Below are positions 7,619-13,506 of a DNA stretch of 16,481 bases, piece after piece. Position 1 is the stretch's first letter. Each line of letters starts with the position of its first letter. The position numbers and the translations under genes are program-made. Where the stretch lies: assembly GCA_964370185.1 (NCBI GenBank), contig CAYJIJ010000051.1:1-16481 (forward strand), in the 5' to 3' direction. Source of the stretch: CAYJEQ01 sp964370185. GTDB lineage: Bacteria; Bacillota; Clostridia; Oscillospirales; Ruminococcaceae. Below the pieces are notes generated by a model that had not been told where the DNA came from, did no database searches, and was given only the letters and a program-made list of their open reading frames with translations.

Positions 7619-8653
7619 TTAAAGCCCCCTATCAAAAAAGTTTGTGAGTTTATCCATCTCCATAGGCACTATTTCTGCCTTGCCAATACCGTCTAAAAGC
7701 ACTAAATTGAGTTTTCCACTGCGCACCTTTTTATCGGAGGACGCTTTATCTGCAAGCTCTGCGGCGGTATATGGGCAGTTAGTGGGTATGGAGTAAATGT
7801 CGAGTAAGTTTTTAATCCGCTGTGCAGTAGATGAGCCGTTAGCTTTTTCAATCCTGTACATGCCTATTGCAACAGCCCTGCCATGGGGTATTTGATAGCT
7901 ACTTAAGCTCTCCACTGCATGTGCAATGGTGTGCCCGAAGTTTAAAAGCTGTCTTACCCCTTTATCGAGCTCATCCTGCTTTACTATATCTGCCTTATGC
8001 TTAACACATCGTGAGACTATTTCCCCTATATGTTTTTTGTAGTCACCATTTTCGAGCAGGGAAAAGAGGTCCTCGTCCATTATGCAGGCGTATTTTATCA
8101 CTTCGCACAGTCCGTCTTTTAAGATGTCCTCGCTTAGGGTGTCAAATGTCTTTATGTCGCAGATAACAAGCTTTGGCTGCTTAAATGCACCAGCTAAATT
8201 TTTGCCGACAGTGAGATTTACCCCAGTTTTGCCACCCACCGAAGAATCCACTGCCGCAAGCAGTGTGGTGGGGATTTGCACAAAGGAAATACCTCTTAAA
8301 TAGATAGCCGCACAAAATCCTGCCACATCTCCTACAATGCCACCGCCGAGTGCTACTATGATATCGCTGTGGGATATCTTTTTCTCCGCCATAAACTCTA
8401 TAATGTCGTTAGCGGTTTGCATTGTTTTAGAGTCCTCGCCGGGGGTGAAGCAGTACTGCAAAACAGAATATCCCGAAGCTTCGAGTGATGCCTTAACCCT
8501 ATCACCATAGAGGGCGTACACCGTGGTATCGCTTATAATCACGGCATTTGATATGGGGAGGACTTCGCCTATCAGCTTGCCACAGTCATCAAGTATATTT
8601 TCCCCTACTTTAACATCATAGTGGGAGGAAGTTTCCACCTTAATTATATCCAT
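7619..8653 (-). CDS. aroB: 3-dehydroquinate synthase
   Basis: Cyclises DAHP to 3-dehydroquinate, the second pathway step; an NAD- and metal-dependent enzyme. The 344-residue protein shows the NAD-binding GGGIVGDVAGF (103-113), the long RGISFVQIPTT...DSSVGGKTGVN signature (120-146), and the three metal ligands E184 (LCEVIKYA), H241 (NFGHTIAHA) and H257 (PHGRAVAIGM). The open frame extends to a GTG at 8686, inside the end of aroF. The ATG at 8653 is preferred because AGGGGAG lies 5 nt upstream and MDIIKVETSSHYDVKVG is the normal N-terminus. The gap to aroF is 13 nt. Length is normal for the family (about 340-360). Confidence 0.96.
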   Translation of the reverse strand: MDIIKVETSSHYDVKVGENILDDCGKLIGEVLPISNAVIISDTTVYALYGDRVKASLEASGYSVLQYCFTPGEDSKTMQTANDIIEFMAEKKISHSDIIVALGGGIVGDVAGFCAAIYLRGISFVQIPTTLLAAVDSSVGGKTGVNLTVGKNLAGAFKQPKLVICDIKTFDTLSEDILKDGLCEVIKYACIMDEDLFSLLENGDYKKHIGEIVSRCVKHKADIVKQDELDKGVRQLLNFGHTIAHAVESLSSYQIPHGRAVAIGMYRIEKANGSSTAQRIKNLLDIYSIPTNCPYTAAELADKASSDKKVRSGKLNLVLLDGIGKAEIVPMEMDKLTNFFDRGL

Positions 8654-8666
8654 ATTTGCTCCCCTA

Positions 8667-9674
8667 TTATTCTGCAATTGCCGCACGGATTTTTTCTACC
8701 TTGCGCATTAGTTTGTCAAACGCTTCAGGTGTGAGCGATTGAGGGCCATCGCAGAGTGCTTTTGCAGGGTTGTTATGCACTTCGATTAGAAGACCATCAG
8801 CACCGCAAGCAGTAGCCGCAAGGGACATTGGCTCAACATATCTTGCATAACCTGTTGCATGGGTGGGGTCTACAATGATGGGGAGATGTGTTTTCTCTTT
8901 GAGCACGGGCACTGCTGATAAATCGAGGGTGTTTCTTGTGGCTGTTTCATAAGTTCTAATTCCTCTTTCGCAGAGTAGAACTTGTGAATTTCCGCTTGCC
9001 ATAATGTATTCCGCACTCATAAGTAGCTCATCTATTGTATTTGCAAGCCCTCTTTTTAGGAGTATTGGCTTATCAATTTTACCGATTTCCTTTAAAAGGG
9101 TGAAGTTTTGCATATTTCTTGCGCCTATTTGAATTATGTCCACATGCTCAAAAAGTGGCAACTGGCTTAAATCCATGAGCTCGGAGATAATTGGAAGACC
9201 TGTTTGATCTTTTGCAAGCTTTAAAAGGTCGAGACCTTCACTGCCCATCCCTTGGAAAGCGTAGGGGGAAGTTCTTGGCTTAAATGCACCGCCTCTTATC
9301 ATCTTTGCACCACTGCTCTTTACTGCATCCGCCACTTCGCATATCTGCTCTTTCGACTCAACCGAGCAAGGCCCCGCCATTATAACAAAGTTGCCTCCGC
9401 CGATTTTTGTGCCATTTGAAAGAGTTATCACAGTGTCATCAGGGTGGAATTTACGATTAGCCTTTTTGTATGGCTCGTTAATTCTTTTAGCAGTTTCTAC
9501 AATTTCTAAAGCTGCAATTAAATCAATGTCGATGGCAGAGCAATCGCCGATAAGCCCCATAATGGTAGTGCTCTTGCCTTCGCTGAGATGTATGCCGAGA
9601 TTTTTTTCTTCAAGCCACGCTTTTAGGTTTTCCACCTGCTGTTTTTCTGCATTTTGCTTTAATACGATAATCAT
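8667..9674 (-). CDS. aroF: 3-deoxy-7-phosphoheptulonate (DAHP) synthase, type I-beta
   Basis: Condenses PEP with erythrose-4-phosphate, the entry step of the shikimate pathway. The 335-residue protein has a short N-terminal ferredoxin-like regulatory domain (about 1-70, beginning MIIVLKQNAE) and a KDO8P-synthase-like barrel. This layout matches Thermotoga-type I-beta enzymes, in which the N-terminal domain senses Tyr/Phe. Motifs: AGPCSVES (100-107), KPRTSPYAFQG (132-142), QIGARNMQN (182-190), LKRG (206-209), CERG (235-238), DPTHATG (269-275). Metal ligands C103, H272, E298 and D309 are all present. The start at 9674 is chosen over 9707 because AAGGGG lies 10 nt upstream and the extra residues have no family match. 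It is the first structural gene after the leader-peptide attenuator. Confidence 0.96.
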   Translation of the reverse strand: MIIVLKQNAEKQQVENLKAWLEEKNLGIHLSEGKSTTIMGLIGDCSAIDIDLIAALEIVETAKRINEPYKKANRKFHPDDTVITLSNGTKIGGGNFVIMAGPCSVESKEQICEVADAVKSSGAKMIRGGAFKPRTSPYAFQGMGSEGLDLLKLAKDQTGLPIISELMDLSQLPLFEHVDIIQIGARNMQNFTLLKEIGKIDKPILLKRGLANTIDELLMSAEYIMASGNSQVLLCERGIRTYETATRNTLDLSAVPVLKEKTHLPIIVDPTHATGYARYVEPMSLAATACGADGLLIEVHNNPAKALCDGPQSLTPEAFDKLMRKVEKIRAAIAE

Positions 9675-9705
9675 AAAAATAAATCCCCTTTTAATTTTTT
9701 TCTGC

Positions 9706-9745
9706 AAATAAAAATCGCCTGTGGTTTCTTGCGAACCACAGGCGA
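9706..9745 (-). terminator. Attenuator terminator upstream of aroF
   Basis: A perfect 12-bp stem, 9745-9734 with 9726-9715 on the minus strand (CGCCTGTGGTT / AACCACAGGCG plus one A-T pair), has a 7-nt loop. It is followed directly by UUUUUAUUU (9714-9706). It lies 24 nt after the leader-peptide stop and about 30 nt before the aroF start. It would therefore stop transcripts that began at the operon promoter, which is expected of an attenuator and not of an end-of-gene terminator. Confidence 0.88.
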
Positions 9746-9768
9746 GTATTTGCGTAAACCCTTTTGAT

Positions 9769-9864
9769 TTATGCAGTACAACCTACGAACGACAAAGAAA
9801 CCTTATTAATCAAGTTAATAAAGTAAAAGTAAAAAAAGTAGTTTGTATTGAATGTCTTTGTCAT
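9769..9864 (-). CDS. Phe/Tyr-rich leader peptide of the aromatic operon
   Basis: A 31-codon frame, ATG at 9864 and TAA at 9771-9769. AGGTGG (9878-9873) lies 8 nt before the ATG. Residues 9-15 read YFFYFYF, with further Phe at 5 and 26, so six Phe and three Tyr in 31 residues. The run is coded TAC TTT TTT TAC TTT TAC TTT. The frame starts about 30 nt after the predicted transcription start and ends 24 nt before the terminator hairpin. Its job is inferred by analogy with the E. coli pheA leader peptide: the ribosome would stall on the Tyr/Phe codons when charged tRNA-Phe or tRNA-Tyr is scarce and so allow read-through into aroF. The peptide itself probably has no other role. I know of no named family for it. 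Confidence 0.8.
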   Translation of the reverse strand: MTKTFNTNYFFYFYFINLINKVSLSFVGCTA

Positions 9865-9902
9865 AACGGTTACCACCTAAATCAAAATAATATCTAATGA
9901 AT

Positions 9903-9930
9903 ATTATACACTTATAGATAAATATGTCAA
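9903..9930 (-). promoter_or_regulatory. Sigma-A type promoter of the aromatic operon
   Basis: On the minus strand TTGACA (9930-9925) and TATAAT (9908-9903) are both perfect consensus, separated by 16 nt. Predicted transcription start is near 9896. It is divergent from the perR promoter. Confidence 0.88.
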
Positions 9931-10058
9931 TAGTTAATTTGTATAAAGTACAAAAAATAGCATTAATTTGCTTTTTATAGCTTTTGCCCCTTAGGAAAGG
10001 GAGATATATGGCGATATTTATTATTAAAGAAAATATTTTTTATTTTTTAAATTATCGC

Positions 10059-10087
10059 TTGACAATAGAAAAAATCAGTGATATACT
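10059..10087 (+). promoter_or_regulatory. Sigma-A type promoter of perR-rbr
   Basis: TTGACA (10059-10064) and TATACT (10082-10087) are separated by 17 nt. The start of transcription would fall near 10094, inside the palindrome described next, so a repressor bound there would block initiation. Confidence 0.85.
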
Positions 10088-10093
10088 AATAAC

Positions 10094-10112
10094 AGTAACA
10101 ATAATCATTACT
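10094..10112 (+). promoter_or_regulatory. Fur/Per-box-like operator
   Basis: The 19-base AGTAACAATAATCATTACT has arms AGTAA/TTACT and core ATAATCATTA. Aligned by eye it agrees with the classic Fur box GATAATGATAATCATTATC at 13 of 19 positions. It lies just after the -10 box and 19 bases before perR, which suggests autoregulation by the PerR-like protein. Confidence 0.65.
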
Positions 10113-10131
10113 AATTAGCGAGGTGGAAATA

Positions 10132-10515
10132 ATGATTCGACGCTATTCAAAGCAGAGGGAGCTTATATATCAAGCAATAATTAGCACAAAAGAGCACCCG
10201 ACGGCTGAAAATGTATATAGCACGCTAAAAGAAAGCAATCCAAGCTTAAGCCTTGGCACTGTGTATAGAAATATTCGCCAGCTTGAAGAAGCTGGGATGA
10301 TTATTAAAATCCCGAATAATGGCACAAGCGAAAGGTATGACGGCAGTGTGCATGAGCATAGTCATTTTATTTGTGATGTATGTGGCGATGTGCTTGATGT
10401 AGAGGATGCATCACTAAACAGCAGAATGTTAACCTTTGCAAGCAAGAAGGATTTTACTGTGAACAGAATGAGTCTAACACTGCATGGCATCTGCGCAAAA
10501 TGCAAAAAACAATAA
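10132..10515 (+). CDS. perR: Fur-family transcriptional repressor, PerR-like
   Basis: A 127-residue metal-dependent repressor, predicted to sense peroxide. The N-terminal winged helix contains the recognition segment SLSLGTVYRNIRQLEEAGMI (38-57). Structural zinc cysteines form two pairs, C81/C84 (CDVC) and C121/C124 (CAKC). The regulatory metal site aligns with B. subtilis PerR as H22, D70, H76, H78 and D89. The two Asp residues favour PerR over Fur, and in PerR the His residues are oxidised by peroxide on the Fe(II) form. The start at ATG 10132 is preferred to the GTG at 10123 because AGGTGG (10121-10126) would overlap the latter. Rubrerythrin follows on the same strand, fitting an oxidative-stress role. 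A Zur or Fur role is less likely but not excluded. Confidence 0.9.
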   Translation: MIRRYSKQRELIYQAIISTKEHPTAENVYSTLKESNPSLSLGTVYRNIRQLEEAGMIIKIPNNGTSERYDGSVHEHSHFICDVCGDVLDVEDASLNSRMLTFASKKDFTVNRMSLTLHGICAKCKKQ

Positions 10516-10517
10516 AA

Positions 10518-10534
10518 AAACCCATCATGGGTTT
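10518..10534 (+). terminator. Small intercistronic hairpin after perR
   Basis: AAACCCA (10518-10524) pairs with TGGGTTT (10528-10534) around a 3-nt loop. The T-run is limited to the TTT in the stem, so this is at best a partial terminator, and read-through into rbr is expected. Confidence 0.4.
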
Positions 10535-10567
10535 AAATAATTAACGACAGAAAGAGAGAAGATTATT

Positions 10568-11101
10568 ATGAATTTAAAAGGAACAAAAACAGAAGCTAAC
10601 CTACAAGCTGCATTTGCAGGAGAATCTCAGGCAAGAAACAAATATACATACTATGCAAGTGTTGCTAAAAAAGAAGGCTATGAGCAAATAGCTGCAATTT
10701 TTGAAGAAACAGCTAATAACGAAAAAGAACATGCAAAAATGTGGTTTAAACTACTTGACGGCATCGGAACAACTGAAGAAAACTTAAAACATGCCGCTGA
10801 GGGTGAAAATTACGAATGGACTGATATGTACGCTCAAATGGCTAAAGATGCTCGTGAAGAAGGCTTTGCACATATAGCATTTTTATTTGAGTCGGTTGGT
10901 AAAATCGAAAAAGAGCATGAAGAAAGATACCTAAAGCTATGTGAAAATGTAAAAGAAGGTAAAGTATTCAAGAGTGAAACAAAAGAAGTATGGATTTGCA
11001 GAAACTGCGGACACATCCATGACGCTAACAATGCTCCTGTTGTATGTCCAGTATGTGATCATCCACAGGCTCATTTTGAAAAAAGAGCGGTTAACTATTA
11101 A
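10568..11101 (+). CDS. rbr: Rubrerythrin
   Basis: A non-haem diiron peroxidase that reduces hydrogen peroxide with electrons passed through a rubredoxin site; cytoplasmic, common in anaerobes. Residues 1-135 form the four-helix diiron domain: E19 in AGESQARNKY, E52/H55 in NEKEHAK, E97 in REEGF, and E114/H117 in IEKEHEERY. Residues 140-177 are a C-terminal rubredoxin-like domain with the two iron-binding pairs C144/C147 (CRNCG) and C160/C163 (CPVC). The 177-residue length and domain order are those of a classical rubrerythrin, not the reverse form. It follows perR by about 50 nt on the same strand and is probably in its regulon. GAAAGAGAGAAG upstream is a modest ribosome binding site. Confidence 0.96.
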   Translation: MNLKGTKTEANLQAAFAGESQARNKYTYYASVAKKEGYEQIAAIFEETANNEKEHAKMWFKLLDGIGTTEENLKHAAEGENYEWTDMYAQMAKDAREEGFAHIAFLFESVGKIEKEHEERYLKLCENVKEGKVFKSETKEVWICRNCGHIHDANNAPVVCPVCDHPQAHFEKRAVNY

Positions 11102-11117
11102 TAGTTTTTAATTACTG

Positions 11118-11156
11118 ATACCCTCACCGATATGGTGGGGGTATTATTTATATTTT
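11118..11156 (+). terminator. Rho-independent terminator after rbr
   Basis: ATACCCTCACC (11118-11128) pairs with GGTGGGGGTAT (11134-11144), 11 bp with one G-T pair and a 5-nt loop, followed by a T-rich tract (TATTTATATTTT). Confidence 0.85.
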
Positions 11157-11215
11157 GTGTGGTGCACAAATAGTGAAAAATAAAGTTTTACTTGATTTTT
11201 TTCAAAAAATCATGG

Positions 11216-11464
11216 GGTATGGGGCAAAGTCCCATAAATAAGTAGGCGAAGCCGATAAAAAGAATGTAGCAAATTTTGCGAAGCAAAAGAGCGGAGAGTT
11301 CTTTTAGTGAAAAGTGAAAAGTGAAAAGTGAAAAGTGAAAAGTGAAAAGTGAAAAGTTAAGGAGTTTCGCCGATGGCGAAACGGATTAAAATAATGCATA
11401 ATCAAAAACCTACTAAATATGTTGTGCAGTATCGCAGATATATTAAGGGGCTTTGCCCCATACC
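11216..11464. repeat. MITE-like inverted-repeat element (249 bp, non-coding)
   Basis: GGTATGGGGCAAAGTCCC (11216-11233) recurs inverted at 11447-11464 with 17 of 18 bases matching. Further in, AGTAGG (11241-11246) has an inverted copy CCTACT (11409-11414). Small perfect hairpins lie inside: TTTTGC-gaa-GCAAAA (11274-11288), GTTTCGCC-gat-GGCGAAAC (11364-11382) and GGGGC-ttt-GCCCC (11447-11459), plus a 3-bp GGC-gaa-GCC. ATGG occurs at both edges (11212-11215 and 11466-11469, the latter one base out), a possible but weak target duplication. No real coding frame is present. It could be a miniature transposable element or a decayed one. This covers most of the gene-free stretch between rbr and the next gene. 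Confidence 0.5.
11306..11354. repeat. Tandem repeat, seven copies of AGTGAAA
   Basis: Seven perfect head-to-tail 7-bp units, with a further partial AAGT, inside the inverted-repeat element. A lone copy of the same unit lies at 11172-11178. The length is probably variable by slippage. On the minus strand it makes a low-complexity FHFSLFT frame, which I do not regard as a gene. Confidence 0.95.
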
Positions 11465-11502
11465 AATGGAACTGAAAATCTCCCCTGTGAGGAATATAAA
11501 TT

Positions 11503-11535
11503 AAATCCAATAAATAGTTATATTGGATTTTTATT
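11503..11535 (+). terminator. Hairpin with T-tract before the cyclase-family gene
   Basis: AAATCCAATA (11503-11512) pairs with TATTGGATTT (11521-11530), a perfect 10-bp stem with an 8-nt loop, followed by TTATT. It would insulate the next gene from upstream transcription; its T-tract overlaps the next promoter's -35 box. Confidence 0.6.
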
Positions 11536-11562
11536 GAATTTGTAAAGAAAAAACGATATAAT
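11534..11562 (+). promoter_or_regulatory. Sigma-A type promoter of the cyclase-family gene
   Basis: TTGAAT (11534-11539) and a perfect TATAAT (11557-11562) are separated by 17 nt, 48 bases before the start codon. Confidence 0.8.
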
Positions 11563-11609
11563 GTCTATAACTTAATATATTAGTAACCACATCTGAAAGG
11601 AGTAGCAAA

Positions 11610-12197
11610 ATGAAATTTTACGACATCACACGAGTGCACCAAGATGCACCGCTCTACCCAGGCTCTTCACTGCCCACAATAGAAAGAGTGTATAACATGA
11701 GAGAGGGTGCACCCTTTAATGCGAGCAAAATTGTGACAGGTAGCCATATCGGCACCCATGCCGATGCACATTGCCATTTTTTAATCGACAGCGATAAATC
11801 CATCGATCAAATGGAGCTTTGGAAGTACTATGGCAAATGTAGGGTAATCACAGTGAAAGAAAATCACATGATTACTAAGGAAGATTTGCAGGGAAAGCTT
11901 GAAGGTGCGGAAAGAATTGCTATACACGGTGGGGGATATAGCTACCTCACACCAGAGGCGGCTCAGTACATAGCGGATAAAGGCTTAGTGGCTATTATAA
12001 CCGACGCTTGGAGCATTGCACCTCTTGATAACGAAGCCGAAATACATGAAATCATACTAAAGGCAGAGTTTGCAGTGGTTGAGAATGTAGTTTTGGACGA
12101 AGTTTCAGATGGTGACTACATAATAAGCGCATTTCCGATAAAACTTGGTGGCTGTGACGGTGCACCTGTAAGAGCAGTGCTCATGAGGGAAGAATAA
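11610..12197 (+). CDS. Cyclase / kynurenine-formamidase-family metal hydrolase
   Basis: A 195-residue member of the cyclase family (Pfam PF04199), which includes KynB kynurenine formamidase and isatin hydrolase. The signature HIGTHADAHCHF (46-57) supplies metal ligands H46, H50 and D52. H146 and E158, 12 residues apart as in KynB, complete the expected site. In most relatives the loop reads DAPxH; here Pro is replaced by His54, which may change substrate choice. AAAGGAG lies 7 nt before the ATG, and the gene has its own promoter and no co-directional partner. No tryptophan dioxygenase or kynureninase is nearby, so a true kynurenine role is not supported; hydrolysis of an amide or cyclic substrate is a family-level inference. 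Confidence 0.88.
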   Translation: MKFYDITRVHQDAPLYPGSSLPTIERVYNMREGAPFNASKIVTGSHIGTHADAHCHFLIDSDKSIDQMELWKYYGKCRVITVKENHMITKEDLQGKLEGAERIAIHGGGYSYLTPEAAQYIADKGLVAIITDAWSIAPLDNEAEIHEIILKAEFAVVENVVLDEVSDGDYIISAFPIKLGGCDGAPVRAVLMREE

Positions 12198-12269
12198 GAA
12201 AGTCGGAAAAACTTAAATGAAATTTAATGGGGCTACCATATTAATATTAAATCTCAAATCATTAAAATA

Positions 12270-12350
12270 AAATCCACCGCTTTTGAAGAGCCTCCTATTC
12301 GTTAGATTTTTAGGTCTAAGTTTTAGGGTCACAGCATAAGCGGTGGATTT
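12270..12350. terminator. Long nested hairpin between convergent genes (terminator)
   Basis: AAATCCACCGCTT (12270-12282) and AAGCGGTGGATTT (12338-12350) form a perfect 13-bp stem enclosing 55 nt. Inside, on the minus strand, CCTA pairs with TAGG and TTAGA with TCTAA, so the whole folds as one interrupted hairpin. On the minus strand the stem runs into TTTATTTTAATG, a usable U-tract for the hypothetical gene at 12368. On the plus strand the following tract is only TATATATATTT. The large structured top is unusual for a simple terminator. The remaining bases between 12198 and 12269 show nothing recognisable. Confidence 0.7.
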
Positions 12351-12367
12351 ATATATATTTGTTAAAT

Positions 12368-13489
12368 TTATCGAATTTTGTAGTCAGCGTCAAACTGCAT
12401 AAGCATAGAGCTAAATGATAAATCAGAGATATTTGTCTCGGGATTTTTTTCTAAAATCTGCATCATTACACCTGCGGTGGCACTTTGCAATATCAGCTTT
12501 TTGTAAACCTCGCCATTTACCTTGCCAGTTGAAATCAGTTCAAACATAGCATCTATCACTCTGTGATAGGGTGTAAGCTGCCATTTGTATACTTTGATTG
12601 GCTCTCTGCCATGGATAAGCAGATCAATGCTGTCACTGTACTGCGCGGTGTTCCAATAATTTTGTGCACAAGCTTCGGGCAACCAGTTGTAAAGCTCGGC
12701 GGCAAGTATTTTATCACCTATTTCAGCGGATAGTTTATCCACTATATCATCATCGGATAAGTCCGCAGTTTCAAAGAATTTCAGTGTATTGTAGGTGTGA
12801 TTATAAAGCTCTTGGGTGGTGTGTGGATAGGGAATAAAGCTATTATCAGTCTGGCTAAAGAGATAAATTTCTTTGTTTGAGAAAAAGCCCTCTCCGATAC
12901 TGAGTCCTACCATATACTCTTTTAACAAATTGCTAAGATCATGGCAAATTATATTATTAATTCTAAGCTCGGAAATAACATCCCCCGAGGGTTGTTTGCA
13001 AAGGTAAATTTTTATATATACCAAACGATTAGCAGGAAGCATGGAGGAAAGCTTATCTTTAATAACTTCCCAACATTTTATCTCTGGCATCTCCTTTACA
13101 GAGGAGATTACCGCACCACAACCAACAGCAACATTCCAATCAAGTATTCTATCGCCGAGCTTGCTCTCAAGCTGATATTCATATTCGCCTTTTAAAAGGT
13201 TTCGCCAACTGCAATATGAAGAGGTCATAAATGTGACTACTGAATTTTGTATAGCCGCTTCCGCCGTACCTGCAAGACCAACCGATACTTCAAAAAACGG
13301 AGTTTCGAGCAGTGGGGAAAATATGTAATACTGGATATTTGCTGAGAACATACCATTGCCCTCATTCATACCAGCAACTTCAATGCGAATTTCTATATCA
13401 TCGACTAATATGGAATTTTCAGTGAGGGTATGCGGCTCAGTAATCGCATTATCCAATATTTTTAGCGCTAATTTTTGATTATTATCCAT
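12368..13489 (-). CDS. Hypothetical protein, last gene of the nrnA-truB-ribF group
   Basis: I do not recognise this 373-residue protein with confidence. It has no signal peptide or membrane segment, is rather acidic, and appears to be a soluble mixed alpha/beta protein. The stretch around residues 60-110 (FFEVSVGLAGTAEAAIQNSVVTF and on) faintly recalls the DUF6348 group, but this is from memory only. The C-terminal part (about 210-373) is largely helical and Tyr/Trp-containing. The frame is open to 13645, but AAGGAG lies 5 nt before the ATG at 13489, and the longer version would overlap ribF by about 100 bases. Two small hairpins in the 52-nt gap after ribF suggest that expression may be uncoupled from the upstream genes. 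Confidence 0.75.
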   Translation of the reverse strand: MDNNQKLALKILDNAITEPHTLTENSILVDDIEIRIEVAGMNEGNGMFSANIQYYIFSPLLETPFFEVSVGLAGTAEAAIQNSVVTFMTSSYCSWRNLLKGEYEYQLESKLGDRILDWNVAVGCGAVISSVKEMPEIKCWEVIKDKLSSMLPANRLVYIKIYLCKQPSGDVISELRINNIICHDLSNLLKEYMVGLSIGEGFFSNKEIYLFSQTDNSFIPYPHTTQELYNHTYNTLKFFETADLSDDDIVDKLSAEIGDKILAAELYNWLPEACAQNYWNTAQYSDSIDLLIHGREPIKVYKWQLTPYHRVIDAMFELISTGKVNGEVYKKLILQSATAGVMMQILEKNPETNISDLSFSSMLMQFDADYKIR

Positions 13490-13506
13490 TATTACTCCTT
13501 TAGGTG

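Larger units (their letters stand above)
9675..9896 (-). promoter_or_regulatory. Transcribed leader of the aromatic operon (attenuator region)
   Basis: This is the predicted 5' untranslated leader, from about 7 nt after the -10 box to the aroF start. It contains, in order, a Shine-Dalgarno AGGTGG (9878-9873), a 31-codon Phe/Tyr-rich open frame, a spacer, a terminator hairpin with U-tract, and the aroF ribosome binding site. Two complementary pairs may matter for alternative folding. UUUUGAUUUA (9887-9878) pairs with UAAAUCAAAA (9771-9762), which begins with the leader stop codon. GGUUUCUU inside the leader frame (9802-9795) pairs with AAGAAACC (9730-9723) in the loop and 3' arm of the terminator. 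The mechanism is inferred from layout only. Confidence 0.8.

Noticed and set aside
9867..9878. AGGTGGTAACCG in the aro leader resembles the T-box motif AGGGTGGNACCGCG
   Set aside because: It lies only about 20 nt after the predicted transcription start, so there is no room for a T-box stem I with specifier loop. It is about 130 nt from the terminator, too far for a T-box antiterminator, and it serves as the leader's Shine-Dalgarno sequence.
10008..10118. A 36-codon plus-strand frame (starting MAIFIIKENIFYF) with AAAGGGAG just upstream, before perR
   Set aside because: It runs across the perR promoter and its operator, is coded by very AT-rich intergenic DNA, has only 4 nt between Shine-Dalgarno and ATG, and would not be fully transcribed from the perR promoter.
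11306..11354. Possible CRISPR array
   Set aside because: The units are 7 bp with no spacers, so this is a simple tandem repeat.
11304..11510. Minus-strand frame of 68 codons ending in FHFSLFT repeats
   Set aside because: It is a by-product of the 7-bp tandem repeat and the inverted-repeat element, with no ribosome binding site or family resemblance.
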